Of a DNA stretch of 64,000 nt, positions 27,767-36,473 are shown piece by piece (within the stretch, counting starts at the first letter, position 1; every line of letters starts with the position of its first letter). A model generated the notes under the pieces. The model made no database searches. It had not been told where the DNA came from and saw only the letters and a list, made by a program, of their open reading frames with translations. A program made the translations under genes and the position numbers. Source of the stretch: CAVRAZ01 sp963719135 (lineage in GTDB: Bacteria > Pseudomonadota > Gammaproteobacteria > DSM-19610); the NCBI GenBank assembly GCA_963719135.1, contig CAVRAZ010000011.1, positions 1-64,000 of the forward strand, in the 5' to 3' direction.

Positions 27767-29170
27767 ATGATCAAGAAACTCATTCCAGTCGCTTGGGCCA
27801 TGATTGCAGGCACGGGGGTTGCCCTGTCCGCATCCGATCCAGGCGCCGCGGCGACGCCGGATCCCTGGGCCGTGACGCGATCACCGGCGGCCGGTTGGGA
27901 GCAGCTTGCAGGGCTGCTCCCCCAGAACGGCGAAGCCGGTTACGAGCTGGCGTTCTGGAATTCCATCAAGGACAGCACCAACGCGGCGGATTACGAAGCC
28001 TATCTTCAAGCCTACCCGAACGGCCGTTTCGCGCCGCTGGCCAAGGCGCGCGCCGAACGCTACCGCAAGACCGCCGCACCGGCACCGGCCAGCGCGCCCG
28101 CGCCCGCACCGGTGAAATCCTCGTTCACCATTACGGTCATGGACGAAGACTACGAGGCCAGCAGTGCGACCAACGTGCGTGACCAGCCTTCGGCCGAGGC
28201 CGAAAAAATCGACACGCTGGCGGAAGGCGAGCGCGTGCGCGTGACCGGCAAGGTACAGGAACGGGACTGGTACCGGGTCAGGACCGACAGCGGCGCCGAC
28301 GGTTACGTTTACGCACCGCTGCTCAGCAAGGCCGCGCCGGAGCCAAGACCGGCGCCGCCCCGTCCGACACCATCGCCCGCTCCTGTGCCGGCGCCGGCCG
28401 CATCACCGGCTCCAACACCGCCGCCGAGCGCCAGACCGCCGGTCGCGGCGAGCGGCCAGACGTTCCGGGATTGCCCCGCCTGTCCGGAGATGGTCCAACT
28501 GACGCCGGGTTCCTTCGTCATGGGCAGTGAACGCGGCGATCGCAGCGAACAGCCGGCGCACACTGTCACCCTTGACGCACCCTTCGCCATCGGCAAGTAC
28601 GAGGTCACCGTGAACCAGTGGAAAGCCTGCGTCGCTGCCGCCGGCTGCAGCCACATTTCGGACAGGATCGCAGCGTCCGGCAACGCACCCATCAGCGATA
28701 TAAGCTGGGACGACGCGCAGGAATACGTGCGCTGGTTGAGCGGCCTGACCGGCGAGAAATACCGGCTGCCCACCGAGGCGGAATGGGAATACGCGACGCG
28801 CGCCGGCACGCACTCGCGCTACTGGTGGGGCGAAACCATGATGCCGGGCAAGGCCTATTGCAAAGACTGCGGCGGAGCCTGGAACCGCGACCAACCCGCC
28901 GCCGTCGGCTCGCGCGCCGCCAACCCCTTCGGCCTGTACGACATGAACGGCAACGTGTGGGAATGGGTCGCCGACTGCTGGCACAAGAACTACGACGGCG
29001 CGCCCAGGGACGGCTCGATCTGGAATGAAACCGACTGCCGCGAGCGGGTCATTCGCGGCGGTTCGTGGCGCGACGACACGACCTACGTTCACTCGGCAAG
29101 CCGCTTCTACTACGACGCGTACGTCCGCTATATTCTGAACGGCTTCAGGGTGGCCCGATCGGTGAAGTGA
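27767..29170 (+). CDS. SH3b-formylglycine-generating-enzyme-like (SUMF1) exported protein
   Basis: 467 residues. A signal peptide-like N-terminus (IPVAWAMIAGTGVALSAS), then a short repeat-type domain (ELAFWNSIKDSTNAADYEAY). A bacterial SH3 domain follows at about residues 120-190 (NVRDQPSAEAEKIDTLAEGE), then a Pro/Ala linker and a SUMF1/FGE-sulfatase domain from about 235 (FVMGSERGDRSEQPAHTVTL, YRLPTEAEWEYATRAG, GLYDMNGNVWEWVADCW, RVIRGGSWRDD). Similar proteins accompany Ser/Thr kinases. True formylglycine generation requires a specific Cys pair that I cannot confirm, and no sulfatase is nearby, so a structural role is more likely. Confidence 0.87.
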   Translation: MIKKLIPVAWAMIAGTGVALSASDPGAAATPDPWAVTRSPAAGWEQLAGLLPQNGEAGYELAFWNSIKDSTNAADYEAYLQAYPNGRFAPLAKARAERYRKTAAPAPASAPAPAPVKSSFTITVMDEDYEASSATNVRDQPSAEAEKIDTLAEGERVRVTGKVQERDWYRVRTDSGADGYVYAPLLSKAAPEPRPAPPRPTPSPAPVPAPAASPAPTPPPSARPPVAASGQTFRDCPACPEMVQLTPGSFVMGSERGDRSEQPAHTVTLDAPFAIGKYEVTVNQWKACVAAAGCSHISDRIAASGNAPISDISWDDAQEYVRWLSGLTGEKYRLPTEAEWEYATRAGTHSRYWWGETMMPGKAYCKDCGGAWNRDQPAAVGSRAANPFGLYDMNGNVWEWVADCWHKNYDGAPRDGSIWNETDCRERVIRGGSWRDDTTYVHSASRFYYDAYVRYILNGFRVARSVK

Positions 29171-29174
29171 CCGC

Positions 29175-31379
29175 CTATTTACGGCGGGTGTTGATGAGCG
29201 CGAAATCGGCGGCGGTCTTTGCGCGCTGGCCGGCATCCATGGCGTCGAGCCGCTGCTTCAACGCCTTGAGGTAATCCCCCGCGGGCTCGGTTTCACTGCG
29301 CAGTTTCGCGAACATCGGCTCGGGCGTCGTGAATACCGCCACCATCTCGGTGCCGAACGGCGCGCCGATCACCCATTGGTTCAGATCGCCCAGCGTCGCC
29401 GCATAGTTGGCCGGCGCCTGGTTGCCGGCGGCGCGCGGGCTGGGAAGCATGTGAATCACGTGCCCATCCAGCGAGTAATAATCGACGTTGACATACGACT
29501 CGAACGGCGGCGTGGTGAGGCGGACCACCAGCGGCTCTCCGCTGACCAGCTCGCCCGACGTATTGATCGTCTTGATCGACGCACCGTAGCCCTTCTCCCG
29601 ATTCAGGCGCCAGTAGGGCCTGAACAGATCGACCGCGTCGCACAGGCCGTCGGTCAGCGCGCGCACATCGGTGTCGACGGCGGTCACACCCGGCATGGAC
29701 ATGAGCTTCCGCTTCAGCGAATCCAGCGCGCTCGAGTTGGCGTAGCCGCTGACGCTGACGCTGTTGCCCTTGACCGTGGCATCCAGCGCCGAACACTTGA
29801 ACGTATCCAGCACCGGCGCTATCGCCGCAAGCGACAACATCGGCAACGGCGGCGTCGGTCTGTCCGCCGTGGCGACCCTGTCGTTCGCGCGGCCGTCCGC
29901 CGGGGCGGCAGAAGGCGGCGCCGCGGTTTCCAAAGCCGTCGGGACTTGCGCAGACTTCGCGGCGCTCTGCGCAGGCTCGACCGAAACCGTCTTGGGTTGG
30001 CTCCGGGTCGCTTTTTCGGTCAACGCGGAATCGCTCAACTCGTTCATCACGAAGAGCCCGGCCAGACCGGCGACCAACATACCGGTCGGGATCAGCGTCG
30101 CCATGGAAATAAGCCGAGGCGCACAGCGCGGCTTGATGTCGTCCAGAAACTGCTGCACCGTCGGCGTGCGCCGCTCGCGGTTGAATCGCAGCGCCGCGCG
30201 CAGCGCGCGCCACTGGCGCCGCGACAGCGTCCTGCGCTCCAACGCCAGCCCGCCGTCGCGCGCCTCGGTCGCCTGGCGGCGTCCGAACGGATGGCGGCCG
30301 GTGAGCAGTTCGTAGCTAATGCAGGCCAGTGCATAGACATCGTCGCGTGGATCAGGCTCGCAGTGTTCGAGCATCTCGGGGCTGGCGTAGGTGGGCGTCA
30401 GCGCGCCGAGCGACCCCGGATCGAATCGGGTCGCCTCCATGTCGGCATCGCCGGGTTTGTGGAACGCGCGCGCGATGCCGAAGTCGATGACCTTGACCTC
30501 GCCGCTGTCAGCGAGAATCACGTTGGCCGGTTTGAAGTCGGCGTGAACGATGCCGTTCTGGTGCGCGAACGACAGTGCCGCGCCCATGCCCGCCACGATC
30601 GGCGCGGCATCCTCGCACGGCATACCCTTGAAGGCCGGATTGCGCAGGGTCTGCGCGAGCGACTTGCCGGGCAGGTATTCCATCGTCATATAGACCGTCG
30701 ATCCGTCGCGGTCGAAATCATAGACGCGGACGATGTTGGGGTGTGCGAGCCGCTGGCACTTCTTCGCCTCGCGCTGGAGCGCGATCAGCGAATCCGGATG
30801 CGCCCTGAATTCGACGTTCAACACCTTGACCGCCACGTAGGGGTCGCGGTCGTGCGCCTCGAGCTTGCGCCGGTCGATTGCGCGGTAGACGGTGCTCATG
30901 CCGCCCGCGCCGACGCGTTCTTCGAGCACGAAGCGGCCGTTGAGCGTTTCGCCGGTGCCCTTGATCGGAATCTGTTCGACAACGCCGCCGGTGTCCCTGC
31001 TGGTTACCGCACTTTCCGCCTGCGTGGCGAAGCGCTCGCCGCCGCCGTGGCCGGTCGGTTCGCGGCTGATGAAACTGGTCGCAAGCTGCGTGCGGCTGAC
31101 GTCCTTGTCGATAAAGACGGACGGATCGATAGCATCCCGCTCGTGCAAAGATTCCGGCTCGGGCGATTTTTTGCCGGCCGCGTCAACGATCCGCTGTTTC
31201 AGCAGATCGTGAATATCCTCCGGGAGCGGTTCGTCGCCCTGCTCGTTTTCCAGAATCGACAGCAGCCAGCCCTCGTCGGCGCGGTCGTTGGCGAGAATCT
31301 GCTCGATCTCGGCCAGCAGGCCCTCGCGCGACAGGCCGCCTTTCTGGAACGTTCGGAGAGTTTGCGCGAAACTTGCCAT
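29175..31379 (-). CDS. Membrane Ser/Thr protein kinase with a periplasmic DUF4384-like end
   Basis: 734 residues. After about 145 residues of N-terminal extension comes a Hanks-type kinase domain: RVGAGGMSTVYRA, VAVKVLN (ATP lysine), HADFKPANVIL (catalytic Asp; HAD in place of HRD) and VIDFGIA (DFG). A transmembrane helix (LIPTGMLVAGLAGLFVM) follows. The periplasmic part has a BON-like stretch (GNSVSVSGYANSSALDS) and a domain like DUF4384 (YYSLDGHVIHMLPSP). It lies 8 bp after the PP2C phosphatase stop, so kinase and phosphatase form one operon, as in PppA/PpkA pairs that control type VI secretion. FHA proteins in the window are likely substrates. Confidence 0.9.
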   Translation of the reverse strand: MASFAQTLRTFQKGGLSREGLLAEIEQILANDRADEGWLLSILENEQGDEPLPEDIHDLLKQRIVDAAGKKSPEPESLHERDAIDPSVFIDKDVSRTQLATSFISREPTGHGGGERFATQAESAVTSRDTGGVVEQIPIKGTGETLNGRFVLEERVGAGGMSTVYRAIDRRKLEAHDRDPYVAVKVLNVEFRAHPDSLIALQREAKKCQRLAHPNIVRVYDFDRDGSTVYMTMEYLPGKSLAQTLRNPAFKGMPCEDAAPIVAGMGAALSFAHQNGIVHADFKPANVILADSGEVKVIDFGIARAFHKPGDADMEATRFDPGSLGALTPTYASPEMLEHCEPDPRDDVYALACISYELLTGRHPFGRRQATEARDGGLALERRTLSRRQWRALRAALRFNRERRTPTVQQFLDDIKPRCAPRLISMATLIPTGMLVAGLAGLFVMNELSDSALTEKATRSQPKTVSVEPAQSAAKSAQVPTALETAAPPSAAPADGRANDRVATADRPTPPLPMLSLAAIAPVLDTFKCSALDATVKGNSVSVSGYANSSALDSLKRKLMSMPGVTAVDTDVRALTDGLCDAVDLFRPYWRLNREKGYGASIKTINTSGELVSGEPLVVRLTTPPFESYVNVDYYSLDGHVIHMLPSPRAAGNQAPANYAATLGDLNQWVIGAPFGTEMVAVFTTPEPMFAKLRSETEPAGDYLKALKQRLDAMDAGQRAKTAADFALINTRRK

Positions 31380-31387
31380 GTTGAAAC

Positions 31388-32245
31388 CTATCCCTGGGGT
31401 GTCCGTAAACGCCGCGTCCGGCCCGGCTTACGACGCAGCGCAACGGACCTGGCGATCACGCCCGGGTGAACGAGACGGTGGTTGACCGCGGTATCGTCGG
31501 ACGATCGCGCGCTGAATCCGGTGTTGGCCTCGAACCGCACCACCGCAACGGTCACGTTATCGCGCCCGCCGCGCTCCAGACTCAGTTCGATGAGTTCCTG
31601 GCTCGCCTCGTCGCAGTCATAGCTTTCGAGCACGTCGGCGATTTCCGTTTCCGAAAGTTCCTTGTTCAGTCCGTCGCTGCACAGGAGAATGGTATCGCCG
31701 TCGCGCAACTCGGAACCGCGCTCGTCGAGCAGCAGTTCGGCGCTGGCGCCGACGGCGCGCGTTATGCGGTTGGAGTACACATGGTCCCGGGCCTCGTCCA
31801 GCGACAGTTCGCCCATGTCCACCATGTCCTGGGCGATGCTGTGATCGCGGGTGATCTGCTGCAGCCGGCCTTCACGCATCAGGTAGGCACGGCTGTCACC
31901 CGCCCACAGGCAGCGCCACTGGCGCTTGTACACCATGAGCGCGACCACCGTGCTGCCCATCAACTGGTTCGCACCGTAACGGCGGGTTTCCTGCTGGATG
32001 GCCCGGTTCGCGGCCCGCAGGCGATCGCGGGCTTCGGCGGCAAAGGCGTCCATCGAGCCGGGCCGGTGCATACCCTGAAAGGCATCCACCACCATCTGAC
32101 TGGCGACGTCGCCGCGCGCGTGCCCGCCCATGCCGTCGGCGACCACCCACAGCCCGATCTCACACAGATCAAGAAAGGTGTCTTCGTTGACTGCCCGTAC
32201 CCTGCCTATGGCAGAACGGCAACTCGACCACCACCGGTAACTCAC
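31388..32245 (-). CDS. PP2C-type Ser/Thr phosphatase, copy 1
   Basis: About 285 residues from GTG 32245 (VSYRWWSS), chosen over the upstream frame because GGAGGAGC precedes it. PP2C motifs: AVNEDTFLDL, GLWVVADGMGGHARGDVAS, GSTVVALMV, LWAGDSRAYLMREG, TRDHS, ILLCSDGLNKEL and GGRDNVTVAVV. Metal-binding aspartates are all present. It reverses phosphorylation by the kinase encoded 8 bp downstream. A related phosphatase lies at 61844-62659. Confidence 0.93.
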   Translation of the reverse strand: MSYRWWSSCRSAIGRVRAVNEDTFLDLCEIGLWVVADGMGGHARGDVASQMVVDAFQGMHRPGSMDAFAAEARDRLRAANRAIQQETRRYGANQLMGSTVVALMVYKRQWRCLWAGDSRAYLMREGRLQQITRDHSIAQDMVDMGELSLDEARDHVYSNRITRAVGASAELLLDERGSELRDGDTILLCSDGLNKELSETEIADVLESYDCDEASQELIELSLERGGRDNVTVAVVRFEANTGFSARSSDDTAVNHRLVHPGVIARSVALRRKPGRTRRLRTPQG

Positions 32246-32627
32246 CCCTGTGCTCCTCCCCGACCGGACACCCAGGGGCAACCGACCGTTAATTTTCAGG
32301 TTCTTTTCTCGCTTAAGTATAAATTTGAAAATCGGCAACCTCCACCCCCGCCGTCGCAATGCCCCGCCTGCAGGTGCCGGCAGGCATCGCCGGGGCCGCC
32401 CGGTTCATGTGCAATCGTTTGTTTTTCGTTGCGATTCCCGACACCGACCGGCCGCCACGCGAACACCGCAAAACGGTTCGAACCCTGGCTGCGAACGGCG
32501 CTGGCGTTAAACATTGCACCCGCACGGCGCTATAATCACACGTATAACCTTAGTTGAAGGCGTTATGGCGGCGAGGGCCGGCATGACGCTTCAGGTTTTG
32601 ATCAGCACTTCCCGACGGAGAAACATT

Positions 32628-32825
32628 ATGAGCAGACTGGTCATCAAAGACCTTAACGAAAGCAGAGAACTGGACCGTCAGGCCATGCGCGCCGTGGTCG
32701 GCGGGTCTTACCGGGGCACCCGACACCTCGCCAACTATTCCTCGAACCTCACGCGCCTGCAGCAGCCCGGCACAGCCCTGGGCGATCTGCTGACATTCCG
32801 CTTCGACCATCCCACGGAATCCTGA
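32628..32825 (+). CDS. Gly-Gly leader peptide precursor, divergent member
   Basis: 65 residues. The first 26 (IKDLNESRELDRQAMRAVVG then G) match the leader shared with the other peptide genes here (IKDL, S, ELD, AM, V, GG), so cleavage after Gly26 is predicted and leaves a 39-residue core. The core is basic/polar, has no cysteine, and lacks the C-terminal GSVV motif of the main family. GGAG lies 8 bp before the ATG. The nearest sigma-54-like sequence has the wrong spacing (GG-N11-GC at 32502-32517), so regulation may differ. It is divergent from the kinase/phosphatase operon. Confidence 0.75.
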   Translation: MSRLVIKDLNESRELDRQAMRAVVGGSYRGTRHLANYSSNLTRLQQPGTALGDLLTFRFDHPTES

Positions 32826-33058
32826 GACCGGCGACGGCGCGGCGTCCAAGGTTCCCGTCCGCCCGCGCCTGGCGGGGAACGGACGCGGGCGCAGTCGAGG
32901 GTCTCCGGCGGCCCAACACCATTCATCCGGGCGTTTGGGCAAACCCCACAATTGATACACCACCCGGCCGCCTGACGGCATTTGTGCCGGGCGCGCGGCT
33001 ATCTCTTTCATTATCGAAATTAACAGCTTGAAGATACCTGCGCGAAGCAGTCGCGAGC

Positions 33059-33075
33059 TTGGCACGCGTCCTGCC
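33059..33075 (+). promoter_or_regulatory. Sigma-54 promoter of peptide gene 33155
   Basis: TTGGCACGCGTCCTGCC: GG at 33061-33062, then exactly 10 bp, then GC at 33073-33074, with the TGGCAC -24 box. Predicted +1 is about 33086, where the conserved stem-loop begins. The same arrangement recurs before five other peptide genes. Confidence 0.88.
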
Positions 33076-33086
33076 TTGTAGCAGCC

Positions 33087-33106
33087 ATGAGCAACACGAC
33101 GCTCAT
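33087..33106 (+). promoter_or_regulatory. 5'-terminal stem-loop of peptide mRNA
   Basis: ATGAGC, an 8-nt spacer, then GCTCAT. It begins at predicted +2, so the transcript would start with a six-pair hairpin. The same element is at the same place in four other peptide genes. Confidence 0.75.
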
Positions 33107-33154
33107 AAACCTCAACCCGAACCCGATCGACAACCGATTATCAGGAGAACTGAC

Positions 33155-33415
33155 ATGCTGACCATCAAAGACCTTTCCGTAAACAACGAACTGGACACCG
33201 AAGCCCTGGCCTCGGTCCACGGCGGCACCGGTGCGCCGGCTGCCTTCGAGAACTCGTTCAACTTCTATGACATCTGGAACAGGCTCGACTACGCTCCCGA
33301 CTACAGCGTCGACAAGCTGACCCAGTCGAACGTCGGCGAAATCAGCGCCAACGGCAACTTCGGCAGCGTCGTGCTTCCGCAGTTGGCCCAGTCCAACTAC
33401 GGCTTCAACGGCTAA
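33155..33415 (+). CDS. Gly-Gly leader peptide precursor, main family
   Basis: 86 residues. The leader is 24 residues (MLTIKDLSVNNELDTEALAS, then VHGG), with the LS-x-ELD-x-EAL pattern recognised by C39 peptidases. The core is 62 residues with no cysteine, rich in Asn, Ser, Phe, Tyr and Asp. It contains FENSFNFYDIWN, DYAPDYSVD and the conserved end GNFGSVVLPQLAQSN. AGGAG lies 7 bp before the ATG, and a strong terminator lies 45 bp after the stop. It is probably exported and cleaved by the transporter at 52068-55115. Biological activity unknown. Confidence 0.87.
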   Translation: MLTIKDLSVNNELDTEALASVHGGTGAPAAFENSFNFYDIWNRLDYAPDYSVDKLTQSNVGEISANGNFGSVVLPQLAQSNYGFNG

Positions 33416-33460
33416 GCGGCCATCGGCGCACAGCGCTCCCGGGAGCGCTTGTCGAGACAA

Positions 33461-33488
33461 CGGGGGTCTTCGGACCCCCGTTTTTTTT
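33461..33488 (+). terminator. Rho-independent terminator after peptide gene 33155
   Basis: CGGGGGTC-TTCG-GACCCCCG followed by eight T. The same stem recurs after four more peptide genes. A second perfect hairpin (AGCGCTCC-CG-GGAGCGCT centred form) sits at 33432-33449. Confidence 0.93.
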
Positions 33489-33872
33489 GCAACGAACGAT
33501 GCTCGTGCGAATCGGTGGAACGTTCCCGCGTGTCCGGCCGTCAACGCCTACCCCGCCGTCAGCACGCCGTTGCCGACGCGCGCCGGCACCGGGGCGGCGT
33601 TCAGTTCACCAGCAGCGCACGCGGGCATGAAATGCCGCAACGCGACGCACCGGCACGCGGGAACTGACCTTCGCGCGGCGCCCGCACCCGCGTTCATCGC
33701 CGCCAGGTCGCACGCGTTGCCCGGGCCCCAACTTTGGTCCCGCAAGCGTTGGCGGCGTCCTAACGGTTGCAACAGACTCCGCACCGCGCGGTTTCGCCGG
33801 CAGCCCGCTACGAAGATATTTTCCGTCTGACGATCAACGAGATACGACGCAGTACGGCACTAGCGGGTGGAG
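33489..33872. other. Intergenic between peptide genes
   Basis: No gene supported. Holds the upstream region of the next sigma-54 promoter, where activator sites would be expected; I saw no repeat shared with the other promoters. Confidence 0.4.
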
Positions 33873-33889
33873 TTGGCACGGCTCCTGCT
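33873..33889 (+). promoter_or_regulatory. Sigma-54 promoter of peptide gene 33970
   Basis: TTGGCACGGCTCCTGCT, GG 33875-33876, N10, GC 33887-33888. Predicted +1 at 33900, one base before the stem-loop. Confidence 0.88.
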
Positions 33890-33900
33890 CTCTGCCAGTC

Positions 33901-33920
33901 ATGAGCAAATCGAGGCTCAT
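33901..33920 (+). promoter_or_regulatory. 5'-terminal stem-loop of peptide mRNA
   Basis: ATGAGC (33901-33906), 8-nt loop, GCTCAT (33915-33920), beginning at predicted +2. Confidence 0.75.
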
Positions 33921-33969
33921 CAACCGAACCCTGAACCGAACCGACCATTGAAATCTTAGGAGAATTGAC

Positions 33970-34239
33970 ATGCTGACCATCAAAGATCTTTCCGTGAGCA
34001 AGGAACTGGACATCGAAGCCCTGGCGACCGTCCACGGCGGCACCGGCGTCGTGCCCCCCCTGGCTGAATTCCAGAACTCGTTCGACCTGTTCCACATCTA
34101 CAACATGACCGACTACCACCCGGACTTCAGCACCGACATCCTGGCCCAGTTGAACGTCGGCGACATCAACGCCAACAACAACTTCGGCAGCGTGGTCATC
34201 CCGCAGCTGGCCCAGAGCAACGGCGGCGCGAACGGCTAA
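33970..34239 (+). CDS. Gly-Gly leader peptide precursor, main family
   Basis: 89 residues. Leader MLTIKDLSVSKELDIEALAT then VHGG (24 residues); core 65 residues without cysteine: EFQNSFDLFHIYNMTDYHPD, then STDILAQLNVGDINANNNFG and SVVIPQLAQSNGGANG. From SKELD onward it is nearly the same as the product of 36474-36743, also at DNA level in leader, 5' untranslated region and C-terminal half, which indicates recent duplication. AGGAG lies 7 bp upstream of the ATG. Predicted mRNA leader is 70 nt. Confidence 0.88.
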   Translation: MLTIKDLSVSKELDIEALATVHGGTGVVPPLAEFQNSFDLFHIYNMTDYHPDFSTDILAQLNVGDINANNNFGSVVIPQLAQSNGGANG

Positions 34240-34277
34240 CCCGCCTTCTCCACGTGCGCTCCTCGCACGTCGCCCCT

Positions 34278-34308
34278 GGCGGGGGTCTTTGGACCCCCGC
34301 CTTTTTTT
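34278..34308 (+). terminator. Rho-independent terminator after peptide gene 33970
   Basis: GGCGGGGGTC-TTTG-GACCCCCGCC and seven T, 38 bp after the stop codon. Confidence 0.93.
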
Positions 34309-34569
34309 GCTCAACCACACATCAGCCGCGGTCGCCTCGCATGGCGCAACGGCCGGTTCTTGTCTATATATCCAGTGAGTCTCCAACCAAGTGCTGAAAC
34401 GTCGTGCCGGCGAAATGCGGACCAAAGTGGATTTCACGCTGAATGCGTGAAGTTCGAGCGACTGAGGGTGATGCGAATGGCCCGGTGATTTCAGCCCACT
34501 GGATGCCGGGTACACCGGGTTGACGATTCGATTGGAACTTCCCAAACGCTTTCCACTGGAGGCACGCCC

Positions 34570-35205
34570 ATGACCGACTTCGACTGGCGTATCCGCGGCC
34601 CCGAAATCTCCACCTGCAACTGCAACTGGGGCTGCCCCTGCCAATTCAACTCGCGCCCCACCCACGGCCACTGCCGCGCGGGCGTCGCCATGCGCATCGA
34701 CGAAGGCCACTTCGGCGACACCTCGCTCGACGGGCTGCACTGGGCCGCCATGTTCGCCTGGCCCGGCGCGATCCACGAAGGCGACGGCGAGGCGCTGATC
34801 ATACTCGACGAACACGCCGACGAAGCGCAGCGCGCCGCGCTGCTCGGCATTCTGTCTGGCGCGACGTCGGTGCCCGGCGCCACGGTGTTCAGCATCTTCG
34901 CCTCGACGCTCACCCGATTGCACGATCCGGTGACCGCACCCATCGAGTTCGAACTGGATTACGACCACTGGACCGGCCATTTTTCCGTGCCCGGTTATCT
35001 CGACGCCAACGCCGCGCCCATCGTCAACCCCATATCCGGCGAATCCCACCGGGCGAGAGTGGTGCTGCCGGAAGGTTTCGAATACCGCGAGGCCGAGTTC
35101 GTCAGCAGCCGCACCCGCGGACAGGGACCGATACCGCTCGACTGGACCGACGGTCACGGCCACATCTGCATGATGGACATGACACCCCATGGACCAGTGG
35201 GCTGA
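34570..35205 (+). CDS. DUF1326 protein
   Basis: 211 residues. The N-terminal ISTCNCNWGCPCQFNSRPTH with four closely spaced cysteines and TCNCNWGCPCQFN marks DUF1326. Later LILDEHADEAQRAALLGI and FELDYDHWTGHFSVPGY complete the family pattern. Cytoplasmic, probably metal- or cluster-binding by the Cys-rich start, function unknown. Its 3' end overlaps the DUF2182 gene by 17 bp, a pairing found in many proteobacteria. GGAGG lies 7 bp before the ATG. Confidence 0.92.
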   Translation: MTDFDWRIRGPEISTCNCNWGCPCQFNSRPTHGHCRAGVAMRIDEGHFGDTSLDGLHWAAMFAWPGAIHEGDGEALIILDEHADEAQRAALLGILSGATSVPGATVFSIFASTLTRLHDPVTAPIEFELDYDHWTGHFSVPGYLDANAAPIVNPISGESHRARVVLPEGFEYREAEFVSSRTRGQGPIPLDWTDGHGHICMMDMTPHGPVG

Positions 35206-36019
35206 CGACGCCGGCACGCGCGCGCCGCCGGCGATGCAACCGGAGGACCCGGCGAGCGCGTTCATCGAAGCCGTCGTGCGCAACGACCGCATGGTCATCG
35301 CCGCCGGGCTGGTGCTGATCGCGCTGCTCGCCTGGAGCTATCTGCTGAGCGGCGCCGGCATGAACATGGACGTGATGGGCATGGACCCGAACATGGTCAT
35401 GCCCGTCGACTGGACGCCGGCGTACGTGTTCCTGATGTTCCTGATGTGGTGGATCATGATGATCGCCATGATGGTGCCGACCGCCGCGCCCGTGATCCTG
35501 CTGTTCGCGCGTGTCAATCGCCGCAGCCGCGAACAGGACGCGCCCTACGTACCGACCGCCGTCTTCGCCGCCGGCTATCTGCTGGCCTGGGGCGGCTTCA
35601 GCCTCGCCGCCACCCTGGCGCACTGGGGCCTGGAACAGTCGGGCTGGCTGACCACGGGCATGGCGAGCGCCAGCCCGCGCCTGGGCGGCGCGCTGCTGAT
35701 CGCCGCCGGCGTCTACCAGTTCACGCCGTTCAAACGCGCCTGCATGCGCCATTGCCGCGGACCGGTCGACTTCGTCATGCACCACTGGCGTCCGGGATAC
35801 ACCGGCGCGCTGCGCATGGGCCTCACGCACGGTGCGTACTGTGTCGGGTGCTGCTGGGTGGTGATGGGATTGCTGTTCTACGGCGGCGTGATGAATCTGT
35901 ACTGGATCGTCGGTCTTGCCGTGCTGGTGCTGCTGGAAAAGCTGTTGCCGGTCGGGCCTGTCGTGGGGAATCTCAGCGGCCTGGGGTTTCTTGCCTGGGG
36001 TGCTTGGTTGTTGATTTGA
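35189..36019 (+). CDS. DUF2182 metal-binding-type integral membrane protein
   Basis: 276 residues with about six to seven membrane helices. Conserved parts are FLMFLMWWIMMIAMMVPTAA, GVYQFTPFKRACMRHCRGP and LRMGLTHGAYCVGCCWVVMG, carrying clustered Met, Cys and His that suggest metal handling. It starts inside the end of the DUF1326 gene, so the two are translationally coupled. They separate two near-identical peptide genes but carry no sigma-54 site of their own; the relation to the peptides is unclear. Confidence 0.92.
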   Translation: MDQWADDAGTRAPPAMQPEDPASAFIEAVVRNDRMVIAAGLVLIALLAWSYLLSGAGMNMDVMGMDPNMVMPVDWTPAYVFLMFLMWWIMMIAMMVPTAAPVILLFARVNRRSREQDAPYVPTAVFAAGYLLAWGGFSLAATLAHWGLEQSGWLTTGMASASPRLGGALLIAAGVYQFTPFKRACMRHCRGPVDFVMHHWRPGYTGALRMGLTHGAYCVGCCWVVMGLLFYGGVMNLYWIVGLAVLVLLEKLLPVGPVVGNLSGLGFLAWGAWLLI

Positions 36020-36376
36020 AATCCGCACCGACATCGGACCGAATCACGTAATCGGACCTTGGTCGTCACCACTTGTTCCGGCGAAAGCCGGATGCAAGTG
36101 CACGGCAGCTGAACCCCCAAAGGGCGGCGCACGGGGTGAGCGAAGCGAATAATCCACCAACAGCCGCCACCGGAGATGCGGGGTTCGTGTCCAGTCCGCA
36201 CCGCATTTGAAACCCCTTGGTTGCGATCCACCCAACATTCGCAAACCAACCGTTCGCCGCATTCACACTTTCTTCCGGTCAGCCGAATCCCGGCATCCGC
36301 TCCACAGCACCGGGATGCAAGATATACGACTTCTCAGTCAATGAGTTAACACCGCTCGACCCGTCGCCGACCAGAC
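36020..36376. other. Intergenic upstream of peptide gene 36474
   Basis: No gene supported. TTCCGGCGAAAGCCGGAT at 36075-36092 is a short inverted repeat like the dispersed CCGGCGAA elements at 50409 and 56017. Confidence 0.45.
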
Positions 36377-36393
36377 TTGGCACGCCGCCTGCA
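36377..36393 (+). promoter_or_regulatory. Sigma-54 promoter of peptide gene 36474
   Basis: TTGGCACGCCGCCTGCA, GG 36379-36380, N10, GC 36391-36392. Predicted +1 at 36404. Confidence 0.88.
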
Positions 36394-36404
36394 CTATGCC
36401 AGTC

Positions 36405-36424
36405 ATGAGCAACTCAAGGCTCAT
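36405..36424 (+). promoter_or_regulatory. 5'-terminal stem-loop of peptide mRNA
   Basis: ATGAGC (36405-36410), 8-nt loop, GCTCAT (36419-36424), at predicted +2. Confidence 0.75.
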
Positions 36425-36473
36425 CAACCGAACCCTGAACCGTACCGACCATTGAAACCTTAGGAGAACTGAA

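Noticed and set aside
32502..32517. Sigma-54 promoter for the peptide gene at 32628
   Set aside because: The spacing is GG-N11-GC and the -24 box is TGGCGT; strict spacing is needed, so not called.
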